Shown piece after piece: positions 49,645 to 59,510 of a stretch of DNA of 64,000 nucleotides. Location: the NCBI GenBank assembly GCA_018267965.1, contig JAFDXK010000002.1:496001-560000 (forward strand). Reading direction: 5' to 3'. How positions within the stretch are numbered: position 1 is the first letter of the stretch; each line of letters starts with the position of its first letter. The position numbers and the translations under genes are program-made. Under the pieces are notes generated by a model. It was not told where the DNA came from. It worked only from the letters and a program-made list of their open reading frames with translations, and ran no database searches. This stretch comes from Bacteroidota bacterium (GTDB lineage: Bacteria; Bacteroidota; Bacteroidia; Chitinophagales; Chitinophagaceae).

Positions 49645-51370
49645 ATACTCCCATTTCCTGTAATCGTTCCTTCACAAAACTTCCCAACTCTGCTACATAA
49701 GCAGGGGAGAAATCAAATTTGATACCTGCGGTTGTGTATAATTCTTTCAGTGTTTTGGTATAGCCTAAAGCCAAAGCAGCCTTATAGTTTTCCAAAGCCT
49801 GTTCTTTATTGCCACGGTATTGGCGCCACATAGCTATTGCACCCAGTTGTGCTATGCCGTATTCTATATAATAGAATGGTACTTCGTACAGGTGCAATTG
49901 TTTTTGCCAGAAGTGGGCACGGTATTCTTCAAAGCCAGTCCAGTCGGTTACACCCGTGCTAAACTCGTTCAGTATTTTCATCCACTCAGTCTCGCGTTCT
50001 GCATCGGTATGTCCCGGGTGGGTATAGAGCCAGTGCTGGTATTTATCTATAGTAGCTATCCAGGGCAATACACTTATCACACGTTCCAGTTCTTCTATTT
50101 GTGCACGTTGCAGTTCGCTTTTATCACTAAAGAATACATCCCAGTGTTCCATAGAGAATAGCTCCATGCTCATACTTGCCAACTCAGCAATTTCCATTGG
50201 GTATTCTTTAAATGAAGACAATGGTAAGTCATGAGAAAGGAATGAATGTACCGCATGGCCACCTTCGTGCACCATAGTTATCACGTCATTGATAGTACCT
50301 GCAGCATTCATAAATATAAAAGGCACACCTGTTTCTGCCAGCGGGCAGTTGTAACCACCGGGTGCTTTACCTACACGGCTTTCTAAATCCATGCGTTTCA
50401 TATCTACCATGGTATTGAGGCAGCTACTGAAGTATGTATCCAGTTTATTAAATACCTGTATCGATTTATCAGCTAATTCTTTTCCTGTTTCAAATGGATG
50501 CAGCGGTTCTGTGCCGATTGGCTCTGCGTCGCCATCCCATGGGCGCATTACATCTACACCCAAACGTTTTTTGCGGCGTTCTACCAGCATTTTATGCAGA
50601 GGTAGTATATGTTCACGAACCGCATCATGAAAAGCAAAACAATCTGCGGGTGTATAATCAAAGCGTCCTAACTCACGGAATTTATAATCCCTGTAATTTT
50701 CAAAGCCTGCATTTTTGGCTACCTGCTGACGCTTTTCTAATAACTGGTTGAAGAGCTTATTCAATTCTTCTTTATCCTGCAGGCGACGAGTAGCTATCTT
50801 GTTGAATATGGTTTCACGTAGTTGCCTGTCAGGGTTTTGCAGGAAACGGGCAGCTTGTTGCAGGGTGTATTCTTTGCCTTCATGCTCAATGGTCATTTTG
50901 CCACTAATCACACCATATTGTTGTGCCAGCAAGCTCAATTCTGCCTGTATCTGTACATTCTCTTCGCGGTATAGGTCTGTTGCGTTCTTTACACTGCGCA
51001 GGTAGGGGTAGTATTGGTTATCATCCAATTCCTTTATAAAAGGCGAAGCCAATAGTTTTTTATTCAATTCGAAGAAATAAGGTTTCATCTTTGGCTCTAT
51101 CTCCATACAGAAATAGGTGAATGCTTCTTCAAATGTTTTATTGGTTGTGTCACAAGTCATATTGATTTGGCGCCAACAAGCATCTTCGCTTATTACAGCT
51201 TCCAGTTCGCTTATATTATGCAACCAATTTTCAAGCTCTTGTTTATTATTTATTGTTGTGGCTAACAATTTTTCAAAATAGGGTTGCGATGCATCCCATG
51301 TTGTCAGCTTAAAATCTTCAGGTAAGAAACTCCGTTTCAGTTTTTCTATTCGAGTGAAAACTTGACTCAT
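49643..51370 (-). CDS. M3-family oligoendopeptidase
   Basis: Zinc metallopeptidase of 575 residues from the ATG at 51370 (a TTG three codons upstream is rejected). The active site HEGGH (about 368-372) lies in TMVHEGGHAVHSFLSH, and MEIAELASMSMELF provides the downstream zinc Glu region. It resembles PepF/M3 oligoendopeptidases, which degrade short peptides in the cytosol. No signal peptide. Length is normal. Confidence 0.93.
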   Translation of the reverse strand: MSQVFTRIEKLKRSFLPEDFKLTTWDASQPYFEKLLATTINNKQELENWLHNISELEAVISEDACWRQINMTCDTTNKTFEEAFTYFCMEIEPKMKPYFFELNKKLLASPFIKELDDNQYYPYLRSVKNATDLYREENVQIQAELSLLAQQYGVISGKMTIEHEGKEYTLQQAARFLQNPDRQLRETIFNKIATRRLQDKEELNKLFNQLLEKRQQVAKNAGFENYRDYKFRELGRFDYTPADCFAFHDAVREHILPLHKMLVERRKKRLGVDVMRPWDGDAEPIGTEPLHPFETGKELADKSIQVFNKLDTYFSSCLNTMVDMKRMDLESRVGKAPGGYNCPLAETGVPFIFMNAAGTINDVITMVHEGGHAVHSFLSHDLPLSSFKEYPMEIAELASMSMELFSMEHWDVFFSDKSELQRAQIEELERVISVLPWIATIDKYQHWLYTHPGHTDAERETEWMKILNEFSTGVTDWTGFEEYRAHFWQKQLHLYEVPFYYIEYGIAQLGAIAMWRQYRGNKEQALENYKAALALGYTKTLKELYTTAGIKFDFSPAYVAELGSFVKERLQEMGV

Positions 51371-51430
51371 CTTATTCAATGTTTATGAAATGCAATAATA
51401 CGCGGTGTGCGTCAAAATAAAATGTCAAAA

Positions 51431-51727
51431 TCAATTAGCAGATTTACCCCAGGCACTCATGCCGCCTGACAGGTTGTATAGATTGTGATACCCTGCTGCT
51501 TCCAGTCTTTGTATGATGATGCCGCTACGTATGCCTTTTTCGCAGTATATAACGGTAGCTACATCTACAGGTATCTCATTTTTTCTGTACATCACATCTC
51601 CTAATGGTATATGAATGCCGCCTATGTTAAACTGTTCACGTTCCCACTGCTCACGCACATCTATCAATACAAACGGTTGTTTGTCTTCTATCCATACTTT
51701 CAGTTCGGTGGGAGAAATCGTTTTCAT
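51431..51727 (-). CDS. Rhodanese-like domain protein
   Basis: 98 residues from the ATG at 51727, a single rhodanese domain: TELKVWIEDKQPFVLIDVRE, the active-site loop CEKGIRS with catalytic Cys, and LYNLSGGMSAW. It moves sulfane sulfur or acts as a sulfur carrier partner. An upstream in-frame start at 51799 would run into obgE and is rejected. It begins 2 bp after the obgE stop on the same strand, so it is likely in the adk-obgE operon. Confidence 0.88.
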   Translation of the reverse strand: MKTISPTELKVWIEDKQPFVLIDVREQWEREQFNIGGIHIPLGDVMYRKNEIPVDVATVIYCEKGIRSGIIIQRLEAAGYHNLYNLSGGMSAWGKSAN

Positions 51728-51729
51728 TA

Positions 51730-52725
51730 TCACTCTTCTGTTAACGCCTTCCACAATTGGTCCTTTAACTCTCCTAGCCCTTGATTGGTTATAGCACATA
51801 TAAACATATGAGGGATTTCCTTAGGTAGTGTTTTCCCGATAGCTTCTTTCAATTCATCATCCAGCATATCGCTTTTGCTGATAGCAATCAGCATTTTTTT
51901 ATGCAGCAATTCAGGATTGTATTGTTCCAACTCGTTGTAAAGAATTTTGAATTCTTTAGCATGGTCGGCACTATCTGCTGGTATCAGGAAGAGTAATACA
52001 GAGTTGCGTTCTATATGCCTTAAGAAACGATGCCCTAAGCCTTTGCCCTCGGCAGCACCTTCAATAATGCCGGGAAGGTCAGCAACACAAAACGATTTAT
52101 TATCGTGATAAGGAACTATACCTAATTGCGGAGTGAGGGTAGTGAATGCGTAATCTGCAATCTTTGGTTTTGCAGCACTGATAGTAGATAGCAATGTTGA
52201 TTTACCTGCATTAGGAAATCCGACAAGTCCAACATCAGCTAAAATCTTCAGTTCAAGATACTTCCAACCTTCAGAACCCATCTCGCCCGGCTGAGCATAT
52301 TCGGGAGCCTGGTTGGTAGGTGTAGCAAAATTGCTGTTACCTAATCCGCCACGGCCACCACGTATCCAGATGATTTCTTGTCCATCTTCCAGTATTTCGG
52401 CCTCTACCTCACCTGTTTCTTCATCTTTGGCAACGGTACCCAATGGCACTTCAATAATAATGTCCTCACCATCGTGGCCGGTACATTTATTCTTGCTGCC
52501 TTTTTCGCCATCTTCTGCCAATACATTCTTATAATAACGAAGGTGCAGCAATGTCCACAACTGAGTATTGCCTCTTAATATAATATGGCCACCACGGCCA
52601 CCATCACCACCATCAGGTCCTGCCTTGGCGTTGAATTTAGTGCGCGCAAAATGACTGCTACCAGCCCCGCCTTTACCAGAGCGGCAGAATATTCGTATAT
52701 AATCAACAAAGTTTCCTTTCTCCAC
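51730..52725 (-). CDS. obgE: Obg-family GTPase
   Basis: Ribosome-assembly GTPase of 331 residues. Gly-rich Obg fold at the N-terminus ([32 protein letters not shown]), then the G domain with GFPNAGKS (G1), [16 protein letters not shown] (G3) and SKSDML (NKxD-type). The start is a GTG that overlaps the adk stop by one base (TAGTG). The short length matches Obg without the extra C-terminal domain. Confidence 0.96.
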   Translation of the reverse strand: MEKGNFVDYIRIFCRSGKGGAGSSHFARTKFNAKAGPDGGDGGRGGHIILRGNTQLWTLLHLRYYKNVLAEDGEKGSKNKCTGHDGEDIIIEVPLGTVAKDEETGEVEAEILEDGQEIIWIRGGRGGLGNSNFATPTNQAPEYAQPGEMGSEGWKYLELKILADVGLVGFPNAGKSTLLSTISAAKPKIADYAFTTLTPQLGIVPYHDNKSFCVADLPGIIEGAAEGKGLGHRFLRHIERNSVLLFLIPADSADHAKEFKILYNELEQYNPELLHKKMLIAISKSDMLDDELKEAIGKTLPKEIPHMFICAITNQGLGELKDQLWKALTEE

Positions 52726-53306
52726 TAGGCTGGCTGCAGATATTTATCTATTTCTTTAGAAAGCAATTTGAAGGTATCTTCTATAGAATTATCACCTTTT
52801 ATTTGAGTCAGCTTACCATAGCTTTGGTAATGGTCAGCTACCGGTGCTGTCTTTGCGTGATATTCTTTAATGCGTTTAGTGATTACCTCTTCATTATCAT
52901 CACTACGCCCTGATGTTATACCACGGCCTACGAGGCGTTGTATCAAATCATTTTCAGGTACTTCCAACGATAACACAAGGTGTATTTGAGTATTCTTGAA
53001 TTCGAGCAATTTATCCAACGCTTCTGCCTGTGCTTTAGTGCGGGGGAACCCGTCAAATATAAAACCACGTGCACTAGGGGTTTCGTCAATACGGCTGCTG
53101 ATCATGCCTATTACCACCTCGTCAGGAACAAGGAGGCCCTGATCCATGTATTTCTGAGCTTCTACACCAAGTGGTGTTTGGCGGCTTACTTCATCACGCA
53201 GCAAATCGCCTGTTGAAATGTGTTGTAGTTTGTACGTTTCGGTGATGTTGACAGATTGTGTGCCCTTACCACTTCCGGGAGGGCCAAATAATATTAAATT
53301 GAACAT
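52725..53306 (-). CDS. adk: Adenylate kinase
   Basis: 193-residue phosphotransferase interconverting ATP + AMP and 2 ADP. P-loop [10 protein letters not shown] (about 8-17), [10 protein letters not shown], and [14 protein letters not shown]. This is the short-LID form, shorter than the 210-220-residue enzymes. It is the first gene of an adk-obgE-rhodanese minus-strand operon. A TATTTTTG -7 element (CAAAAATA at 53332-53339 on the plus strand) precedes it. Confidence 0.96.
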   Translation of the reverse strand: MFNLILFGPPGSGKGTQSVNITETYKLQHISTGDLLRDEVSRQTPLGVEAQKYMDQGLLVPDEVVIGMISSRIDETPSARGFIFDGFPRTKAQAEALDKLLEFKNTQIHLVLSLEVPENDLIQRLVGRGITSGRSDDNEEVITKRIKEYHAKTAPVADHYQSYGKLTQIKGDNSIEDTFKLLSKEIDKYLQPA

Positions 53307-53331
53307 AAACGGTAAATAATCTTAAACGGCA

Positions 53332-53339
53332 CAAAAATA
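53332..53339 (-). promoter_or_regulatory. -7 element of the adk operon
   Basis: TATTTTTG on the minus strand, 25 bp upstream of the adk ATG, matches the TAnnTTTG consensus. Confidence 0.5.
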
Positions 53340-53646
53340 ACCATACCAACTGAATAGCTAAGCAATCTGCCTGTTATTAGATTGAAATATGATGAAAAAA
53401 CGGTTAAATAAGTAAAATAAAGGCGCCAATCAGACTTTTGAGCCCTTCTTTGTGCTTAAAATATCCTTGTTATCGGGCTGGTCATATTTCCGTATTCCGG
53501 CAAGGAGCATCCAAAAGGAGATACAAAACATTTTAATCATATTGCGTTGTTTGTTATTTAAAGCTAATAACGAATATGACTAAATTATAGTATTACACCC
53601 TGATATTTTCCACAGGTATTCACCAAAATGCGAGACGCGAATAAAC
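53340..53646. other. Gene-poor spacer between adk and the rRNA pseudouridine synthase
   Basis: About 300 bp with one candidate microprotein on the minus strand (53430-53540). Apart from that and the adk -7 box before it, only A+T-rich sequence and no clear hairpin terminator were seen. Confidence 0.5.
53430..53540 (-). CDS. Candidate 36-residue single-pass microprotein
   Basis: ATG at 53540 to TGA at 53430-53432 on the minus strand. It starts MIKMFCISFWMLLAGIRKY, a hydrophobic helix, followed by a charged tail ending KKGSKV. It lies just behind the pseudouridine synthase gene (same strand). A short hydrophobic helix followed by a basic tail is typical of genuine small membrane proteins, but no family can be confirmed. 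Confidence 0.4.
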   Translation of the reverse strand: MIKMFCISFWMLLAGIRKYDQPDNKDILSTKKGSKV

Positions 53647-54231
53647 TTATTTCGAAAACAGTTTTTGTTTGATGGCAGCGTTTGTCTCAATGCAGTCACC
53701 CGATTGCAATCCATCGATATTTACCCTGCCAATACTGTAACGAACTAATCGTAAAGTAGGAAAACCAACAGCTGCTGTCATACGACGTACTTGTCGATTT
53801 TTGCCTTCTGTTAGTGTTAATGCTATCCACGAAGTAGGAATATTTTTTCTGAAACGGATAGGAGGATTTCTCTCGGGTAATGACGGCGCGGTTATTTTTT
53901 TTGCGATTGCAGGTTTTGTTTTATGCTGCTTGCCGTTGATGTTTATCATCACACCATTACATAGTTGTAGTATCGCTTCATCTGTTATCTCACCCTCTAC
54001 TTGTACCCAGTATGTACGTTGATGTGCAAACATGGGGTCAAGTAATTGATGTGTTAATGGCTTGTCATTTGTTAAAATCAGCAAGCCTTCGCTATCATAA
54101 TCTAACCTGCCAACCGGGTAAATATCTTTAGAAAGATGACCTAAATAATCGGAAAGTGTCTTTTTATCACCTTCTGCAGAAAACTGCGAAAGCACTTCGA
54201 AAGGCTTATAAAAAATAAAGTATTGCAGCAT
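53647..54231 (-). CDS. 23S rRNA pseudouridine synthase, RsuA/RluE type
   Basis: 194 residues; converts a uridine in rRNA to pseudouridine. Catalytic motif [16 protein letters not shown] with Asp44, preceded by DIYPV, and the C-terminal [25 protein letters not shown], are typical of the RsuA/RluB/RluE subfamily. It lacks the N-terminal S4 domain found in most relatives, which favours RluE (U2457 in E. coli). The target base here is inferred only. Confidence 0.88.
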   Translation of the reverse strand: MLQYFIFYKPFEVLSQFSAEGDKKTLSDYLGHLSKDIYPVGRLDYDSEGLLILTNDKPLTHQLLDPMFAHQRTYWVQVEGEITDEAILQLCNGVMININGKQHKTKPAIAKKITAPSLPERNPPIRFRKNIPTSWIALTLTEGKNRQVRRMTAAVGFPTLRLVRYSIGRVNIDGLQSGDCIETNAAIKQKLFSK

Positions 54232-54290
54232 CTCTTTGTTTTACATCTTCTGAAACTGGCTACAGCAAAGCATTTCAAGCTATAAAGAAA

Positions 54291-54321
54291 AAACCCGGCA
54301 GGTGTTGTGGACCTCCGGGTT
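54291..54321 (-). terminator. Hairpin terminator on the minus strand (Bat operon end)
   Basis: AAACCCGG and CCGGGTT pair, with CAGGT/ACCT extending the stem. On the minus strand it is followed by TTTTTTCTTT. It lies about 215 bp after the BatC gene and before the pseudouridine synthase gene. Confidence 0.75.
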
Positions 54322-54536
54322 CTATAAGGATGGGTTAGTAAGTACAATCCTTGACACAATATTAAAAATAATTTTCTCTACTAAAAAAAATAATAGCAAC
54401 TTTTTTTTAGATTTTTTTGCCATGTTGAAAAGATGTTGACAACCTCATTTAGTAGTAAGTGATAGGTAGCAAGTAGTAAGTTGAGAATAGAAAGACTGTG
54501 TTGATTAGTATTTCGATATTCGGATTTAGGATTTTA
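54322..54536. other. A+T-rich spacer downstream of BatC
   Basis: Holds a run of AGTAGTAAGT-like simple repeats (about 54449-54481) and several T-runs. No gene or clear promoter seen. Confidence 0.4.
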
Positions 54537-55271
54537 TTACCAATCCTTATCCACTTTTACAGGAACACCTTTTTCTTTTTTATGCTTGTCCTGTAATTTC
54601 TTTTCTTCTTGTTGCAGTGCATTTAAAATTTGCTCTGCCTGTTTTTCAGTTAGCTTGCTGGGTTGTGATTCAGGTTTTTGTTGCTGTTGTTCTTTTTCAC
54701 CTTTGTTTTCTTCCTTACCCTTATCGTCTTTATTCTCGTCCTTCTTGTCACTCTTGTCGTCTTTATTATCTCCTTTATTTTTATCCTTATTGTTCTTGTC
54801 GTCCTTGTTGTCTTTCTTATCATTTTTGCCACCGCCACCTTGTTGTTTTTTCAACATCTGCTGGGCATAACTGAGATTGTATTTAGCATCTGCATCCTGA
54901 GGGTTGGCGCGTAATGCTTTTTTATACGCATCAATAGCTTCTTCCCATTTTTGTTCAGACATATAGGTGTTGCCTATATTATAGTTGGCTGCTGATTTGC
55001 CCAGTTTATTAGTATCCAGCTTGGCAGTATTCTCCAATACCTTTCTTGCACCTTCATATTGCTTTTGCTTATAAAGGGCATTCCCAAGGTTGAACATTCC
55101 TGGGGTGTAATTAGGGTTTTTTTGCAGCGCTTTCAGGTAGTCCTCGGTAGCTTCTTTATATTTTTTCTGGTCGTATAGCTCATTACCTTTTTTTACAAGG
55201 CCCGATGTCTGCGCTTGTACGGTAGAGCACAGGCAGGCTACAATAAGTGATATGTAGAAAAATAGCCTCAT
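54537..55271 (-). CDS. BatC-like TPR protein with Lys/Asp-rich linker
   Basis: 244 residues from the ATG at 55271. Signal peptide (MRLFFYISLIVACLCSTVQAQ), then three TPR units (about 25-140: GNELYDQKKYKEATEDYLKA, NLGNALYKQKQYEGARKVLE, NIGNTYMSEQKWEEAIDAYK), a long Lys/Asp/Asn-rich low-complexity linker (about 150-200) and a Gln-rich end. BatC/BatE proteins have exactly this TPR plus charged-tail layout. It starts 1 bp after BatB, in one operon. Confidence 0.85.
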   Translation of the reverse strand: MRLFFYISLIVACLCSTVQAQTSGLVKKGNELYDQKKYKEATEDYLKALQKNPNYTPGMFNLGNALYKQKQYEGARKVLENTAKLDTNKLGKSAANYNIGNTYMSEQKWEEAIDAYKKALRANPQDADAKYNLSYAQQMLKKQQGGGGKNDKKDNKDDKNNKDKNKGDNKDDKSDKKDENKDDKGKEENKGEKEQQQQKPESQPSKLTEKQAEQILNALQQEEKKLQDKHKKEKGVPVKVDKDW

Positions 55272-55272
55272 T

Positions 55273-56277
55273 TTATGCCGTCCTTGTTTTCCTTTTAGCA
55301 CCACTTATCAACCATTCTATTAGTAACAATAAAAAGCCTGTAAGCAGGAAGTATTGAAAATAGCTGGTGTAATCTGTGAATAGTATTGAGCCCATATTGC
55401 GTTGCTCCATAGTATCCATGGCATCTGTCAGTTTGGTAGCAGCATCATCGGCATTACGCAGTAAGGTATATGTCCCTTTGCCCGCTGCCGCCAGATTCTT
55501 TAATTCTTCCTCGTTCAGTTTACTTACTACCGGATTACCACTTTCATCCAGCTTGACGCTTTTGGTCTCAGGGTCGTAGAGCGTGGCACCTTGCGGAGAA
55601 CCGATGCCTACCGTATGCGTAATAACACCTTGCTCAGCTGCTTCTTTTATTTTGGATATCGCATTTGCATCATGGTCTTCACCATCTGATATGATGATAA
55701 GTGATTTATACTTTCTTTCTTTTTGAGAAAATGACTGCATGGATAAGTCTATCGCATCACTAATCACTGTACCCTGTGTCGGTACCATGTCAGGGCTTAC
55801 ATTCTGCAGCATCATCTTCATGGCGCTATAATCAACGGTAAGAGGTACTTGCAAATAAGCCCTCCCTGCAAATACCACCAATGCAACACGGTCGTTTTGC
55901 ATTTTATCCATCATACGCATCACCAGTTGTTTGGCGCGAGTCAGGCGGTCTGGCTGTATATCCTGTGCCAGCATACTCTTACTTACGTCGAGAGCCACTA
56001 CTACATCTATGCCTTTGCGTTGAATTTTATCCGCCTTCGAGCCCATTTGCAGGTTCGCCCAGCCAATAATAATGATTGTTAATGCTAAAGATGTAAGTAT
56101 GAATTTCAGTGTAATACGCCCGGGTATTAATCCCATTACCTGTTGGTTCACCAGTCCTTCATCACCCAGCTTTTTTATCTTTTGCCTGCGCCAGTAAATC
56201 AGCCATACGAATATACCCACCAGTGCAGGTATCAATGCAAGGGCAAATAAATGAGATATGTGCTGAAAGCGTAACAT
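55273..56277 (-). CDS. BatB-like VWA membrane protein
   Basis: 334 residues from the ATG at 56277 (a TTG five codons upstream is rejected). N-terminal helices (about 12-33 and 60-78), a VWA domain with MIDAS DVSKS (D97/S99/S101) and IISDGEDHD, and a C-terminal membrane helix. It is the normal partner of BatA in the membrane VWA complex. BatA with its DUF58 gene lies 33 kb away, so the Bat genes are split between two loci. Confidence 0.88.
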   Translation of the reverse strand: MLRFQHISHLFALALIPALVGIFVWLIYWRRQKIKKLGDEGLVNQQVMGLIPGRITLKFILTSLALTIIIIGWANLQMGSKADKIQRKGIDVVVALDVSKSMLAQDIQPDRLTRAKQLVMRMMDKMQNDRVALVVFAGRAYLQVPLTVDYSAMKMMLQNVSPDMVPTQGTVISDAIDLSMQSFSQKERKYKSLIIISDGEDHDANAISKIKEAAEQGVITHTVGIGSPQGATLYDPETKSVKLDESGNPVVSKLNEEELKNLAAAGKGTYTLLRNADDAATKLTDAMDTMEQRNMGSILFTDYTSYFQYFLLTGFLLLLIEWLISGAKRKTRTA

Positions 56278-56418
56278 GTGTTGAGTACGCAAATTTAATA
56301 GAGCATGGGTATTAACCTAATACGGGGTATTTTTTTTATTTTTCTTTAACATTAAAAAATATCGCCGAATAAGCTGTGTTTTGTTCAGTAAATTAGTTGT
56401 GTCTTATTCTAATATTTG

Positions 56419-57141
56419 ATGTTCAGGCATACAGGTAAAAACAGGACATTTCTTCATAATCTAAAACTGGCATCATTACTTTCGTTTGTGGCCGGAATTG
56501 TAAATGTATCCGGATTTTTTGCCGTTCATCAACTGACCACGAATGTTACAGGTCACTTTGCCTTCTTTGCAGAGGGATTGGTAAAAAGTGAGTACAGTAC
56601 AGCAATCTATTATTTACTGTTTATCCTCTCTTTTTTTACCGGTGCTTTCATATCCGGCCTGTTTGTTGAAACAATAATAGTTAGGCAAAAACAATATATC
56701 TATTTGCTTCCGATAGCAACTGAAGTTGGAATATTATTATGTGTTTCATTATTAGATAGCCGATTTATAGAAAGTCATACAGTTATTATTTCGTGTGTGC
56801 TATTATTTGCAATGGGATTGCAAAATTCTCTTGTTACCAATATCTCCAATTCCGTTGTCAGAACAACACATTTAACGGGGTTATTTACAGACTTGGGGAT
56901 TGAACTATCGCAACTATTTTTTTATAAACTGCCTGAACAACAAAAAAAATTAAAATCATCTATTAAGTTAAGATTAGCAATTATTGGCTTCTTCTTTATA
57001 GGGTGTATTTTGGGAGGAATGAGCTATACACTGATAGGTATAAAAAGCCTTTTGTTAGCTGTATGTTGCCTCATCATAAGTATTATGTATGATAATATAA
57101 GATTTCGCGTTCTTTCTGTTAAACGAAAATCGCACGATTAA
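56419..57141 (+). CDS. DUF1275 (YoaK-family) membrane protein
   Basis: 240 residues with about six hydrophobic helices. Family signatures SLLSFVAGIVNVSGFFAVHQ, TNVTGHFAFFAEGLV and VVRTTHLTGLFTDLGIELSQ are clear. Function of DUF1275 proteins is unknown. Start at ATG 56419; a TTG one codon upstream is part of a TTTGATG junction. A possible TAATATTTG -7-like sequence (one extra base) ends right at the start. Confidence 0.85.
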   Translation: MFRHTGKNRTFLHNLKLASLLSFVAGIVNVSGFFAVHQLTTNVTGHFAFFAEGLVKSEYSTAIYYLLFILSFFTGAFISGLFVETIIVRQKQYIYLLPIATEVGILLCVSLLDSRFIESHTVIISCVLLFAMGLQNSLVTNISNSVVRTTHLTGLFTDLGIELSQLFFYKLPEQQKKLKSSIKLRLAIIGFFFIGCILGGMSYTLIGIKSLLLAVCCLIISIMYDNIRFRVLSVKRKSHD

Positions 57142-57143
57142 AT

Positions 57144-57151
57144 TAGCTTTG
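57144..57151 (+). promoter_or_regulatory. -7 element directly before the PcrA-type helicase gene
   Basis: TAGCTTTG at 57144-57151 lies five bases before the ATG, implying a near-leaderless transcript. Confidence 0.45.
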
Positions 57152-57156
57152 CATAC

Positions 57157-59448
57157 ATGCAGGAATACCTAAAAGGGCTTAATGAAAAACAACGGGAAGC
57201 AGTAGAACATATTGATGGCCCTTTAATGATAGTAGCGGGTGCCGGAAGTGGCAAAACTAAAGTACTTACCACTCGTATTGCCCACCTGATGCATAAGGGT
57301 GTAGACGCTTTTAATATATTGGCGCTTACGTTTACCAATAAAGCAGCTGCAGAGATGAAGGAACGAGTGGAGCATATTCTTGGCAATACTGAGGCACGCA
57401 ACTTATATATTGGCACTTTCCATTCTGTGTTTGCAAGGATATTGAGGGCTGAAGCTAATAAACTGGGGTATCCTAACAATTTTACCATATATGATACCGA
57501 TGATGCCAAAGGCATAATAAAAGATATCGTCAAAGAATTGAACCTTGATGATAAGCATTATAAGCCTGCCTATGTATATAACCGGATATCAGCTGCCAAA
57601 AATAGTCTTTGGGGCCCGGCTTTATATAAACAGGATACTCAAATACAACAGGAAGACGCACGTAGCAATCGTCCGCTGATGGGGGATATTTATGAACGAT
57701 ATGCAGCACGTTGTTTCCGTAATGGTGCGATGGATTTTGATGACCTGTTATTTAAAATGCATGAATTGCTCACCAAGTTCCCTGATGTGCTGGCAAAATA
57801 CCAACATAGGTTTCAATATGTATTGATAGACGAGTACCAGGATACCAATTTGGCGCAGTATCAAATCATCAAGATGTTAGGTGCCGTGCACGAGAATATT
57901 TGCGTGGTGGGCGATGATGCACAAAGTATCTATTCTTTCCGTGGTGCAACTGTGCAAAATATATTGCAGTTTCAGGATGATTATGATGATGTGAAAATTG
58001 TAAAGCTGGAGCAGAATTATCGTAGTACCCAATCTATATTGAACGTAGCCAACCAGGTTATATCAAATAATAAAAACCAGATACCTAAATCACTCTGGAC
58101 AGATAATACTCATGGCGAGAAGATAATTCTTGCCCGTACGATGACAGATAACGACGAAGGTCGTTTTGTAGCTGATGCTATTACTGAAATGAAGTTGCGA
58201 AACCATTATCACAATAAAGATTTTGCTATTCTTTATCGCACTAATGCCCAAAGCCGTTCGTTTGAGGAAAGTCTCAGGCGAATGAATATCCCATATAAAT
58301 TGTATGGCGGTGTTTCATTCTATCAGCGTAAAGAAATTAAAGACTTTCTTGCTTACCTGCGTATCATAGTCAATACACAGGATGAAGAAAACATGAAACG
58401 TATTATCAATTATCCTGCAAGGGGAATTGGCAAAACAAGCATCGAACGCATACTTGTTGTAGCATACGATCAGCAGAAGACATTTTGGGAAATGCTGCAT
58501 TATCCGGAAGTTACCGGGATGAAAGGTGCAGCTGCAAGTGCTATTGAACAATTTGTGATAATGGTTAAGAGTTTCCAAACCATGCTCGAAAAACAAAATG
58601 CCTATGACGTAGCTTTTGCTGTAGGTAAGCATACGGGACTCGTGCAGGAACTGTATAATGATAAATCAGTAGAAGGGCTTGCGCGATATGAGAACATACA
58701 AGAGTTACTGAACTCCATTAAGGAATTTACTGAAACACCTGATGAGGAAGGTGAACTACGTGATAAATCTTTAGGTAGCTATCTGCAGCAAATCACATTG
58801 CTCACAGACGCTGATAACGAAAATGAGGAAGATCAGGATACGGTGAAGCTGATGACCATACACGCTGCAAAAGGGTTGGAATTTCCCTGTGTGTTTTCGG
58901 TAGGACTGGAAGAAAATCTCTTCCCGAATTCCATGAGCCTGTACGACCGTGAAGATCTGGAAGAAGAGCGTCGGTTGTTTTATGTAGCCATTACGCGCGC
59001 CAAACAACGCCTATGGGTTACGTATGCCAATAGCCGTTATCGTTTTGGCAGTCTGGTGACAAACGAGCCTAGCAGGTTTATTGAAGAAATACCCGAAGCG
59101 CACCTTGACAGAACATTTACAGGTATAGCCAGCCGTGCTAATGCGTCTTCGAATACATACAGCAATATGCTGAATGAATCCTTTAACAAAGTACCATCTT
59201 TGAAGAAGTTGGCGGATAAACTACAGCAAAAAGGACCTGAACAGCATACACCATCGGCAGATTTTAAAGCGGATAACCCGATGGAAATGGAAGCAGGTAT
59301 GGATGTGGAACACGTAAAATTCGGATTTGGGAAAATAAAATCTGTAGAAGGCGGAGCTAACAATCGTATTGCTACTATTGAGTTTGGAGGTGGACACGGC
59401 AGTAAGAAAATCATGCTCAATTATGCCAAGATTCGTATTGTAAAATAA
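57157..59448 (+). CDS. UvrD/PcrA-family DNA helicase
   Basis: SF1A helicase of 763 residues. Walker A GAGSGKT (28-34), LTFTNKAAAEMKERV (Ia), LIDEYQDTN (Walker B), VVGDDAQSIYSFRGA (III), LEQNYRS (IV), VKLMTIHAAKGLEF (V) and RRLFYVAITRAKQRLWV (VI). A C-terminal Tudor-like piece (HVKFGFGKIKSVEG) is typical of PcrA. It probably acts in repair and in clearing RNA polymerase or recombination intermediates. Confidence 0.95.
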   Translation: MQEYLKGLNEKQREAVEHIDGPLMIVAGAGSGKTKVLTTRIAHLMHKGVDAFNILALTFTNKAAAEMKERVEHILGNTEARNLYIGTFHSVFARILRAEANKLGYPNNFTIYDTDDAKGIIKDIVKELNLDDKHYKPAYVYNRISAAKNSLWGPALYKQDTQIQQEDARSNRPLMGDIYERYAARCFRNGAMDFDDLLFKMHELLTKFPDVLAKYQHRFQYVLIDEYQDTNLAQYQIIKMLGAVHENICVVGDDAQSIYSFRGATVQNILQFQDDYDDVKIVKLEQNYRSTQSILNVANQVISNNKNQIPKSLWTDNTHGEKIILARTMTDNDEGRFVADAITEMKLRNHYHNKDFAILYRTNAQSRSFEESLRRMNIPYKLYGGVSFYQRKEIKDFLAYLRIIVNTQDEENMKRIINYPARGIGKTSIERILVVAYDQQKTFWEMLHYPEVTGMKGAAASAIEQFVIMVKSFQTMLEKQNAYDVAFAVGKHTGLVQELYNDKSVEGLARYENIQELLNSIKEFTETPDEEGELRDKSLGSYLQQITLLTDADNENEEDQDTVKLMTIHAAKGLEFPCVFSVGLEENLFPNSMSLYDREDLEEERRLFYVAITRAKQRLWVTYANSRYRFGSLVTNEPSRFIEEIPEAHLDRTFTGIASRANASSNTYSNMLNESFNKVPSLKKLADKLQQKGPEQHTPSADFKADNPMEMEAGMDVEHVKFGFGKIKSVEGGANNRIATIEFGGGHGSKKIMLNYAKIRIVK

Positions 59449-59510
59449 TTTTTACAAACCTTTTTATGGAATCAAAGAAGTCATTGCACCATAGGTGTAA
59501 ATGATTTTTT

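Noticed and set aside
54586-54870. Ser/Leu/Phe-rich plus-strand frames opposite BatC
   Set aside because: They are the antisense of the Lys/Asp-rich linker; low-complexity shadows.
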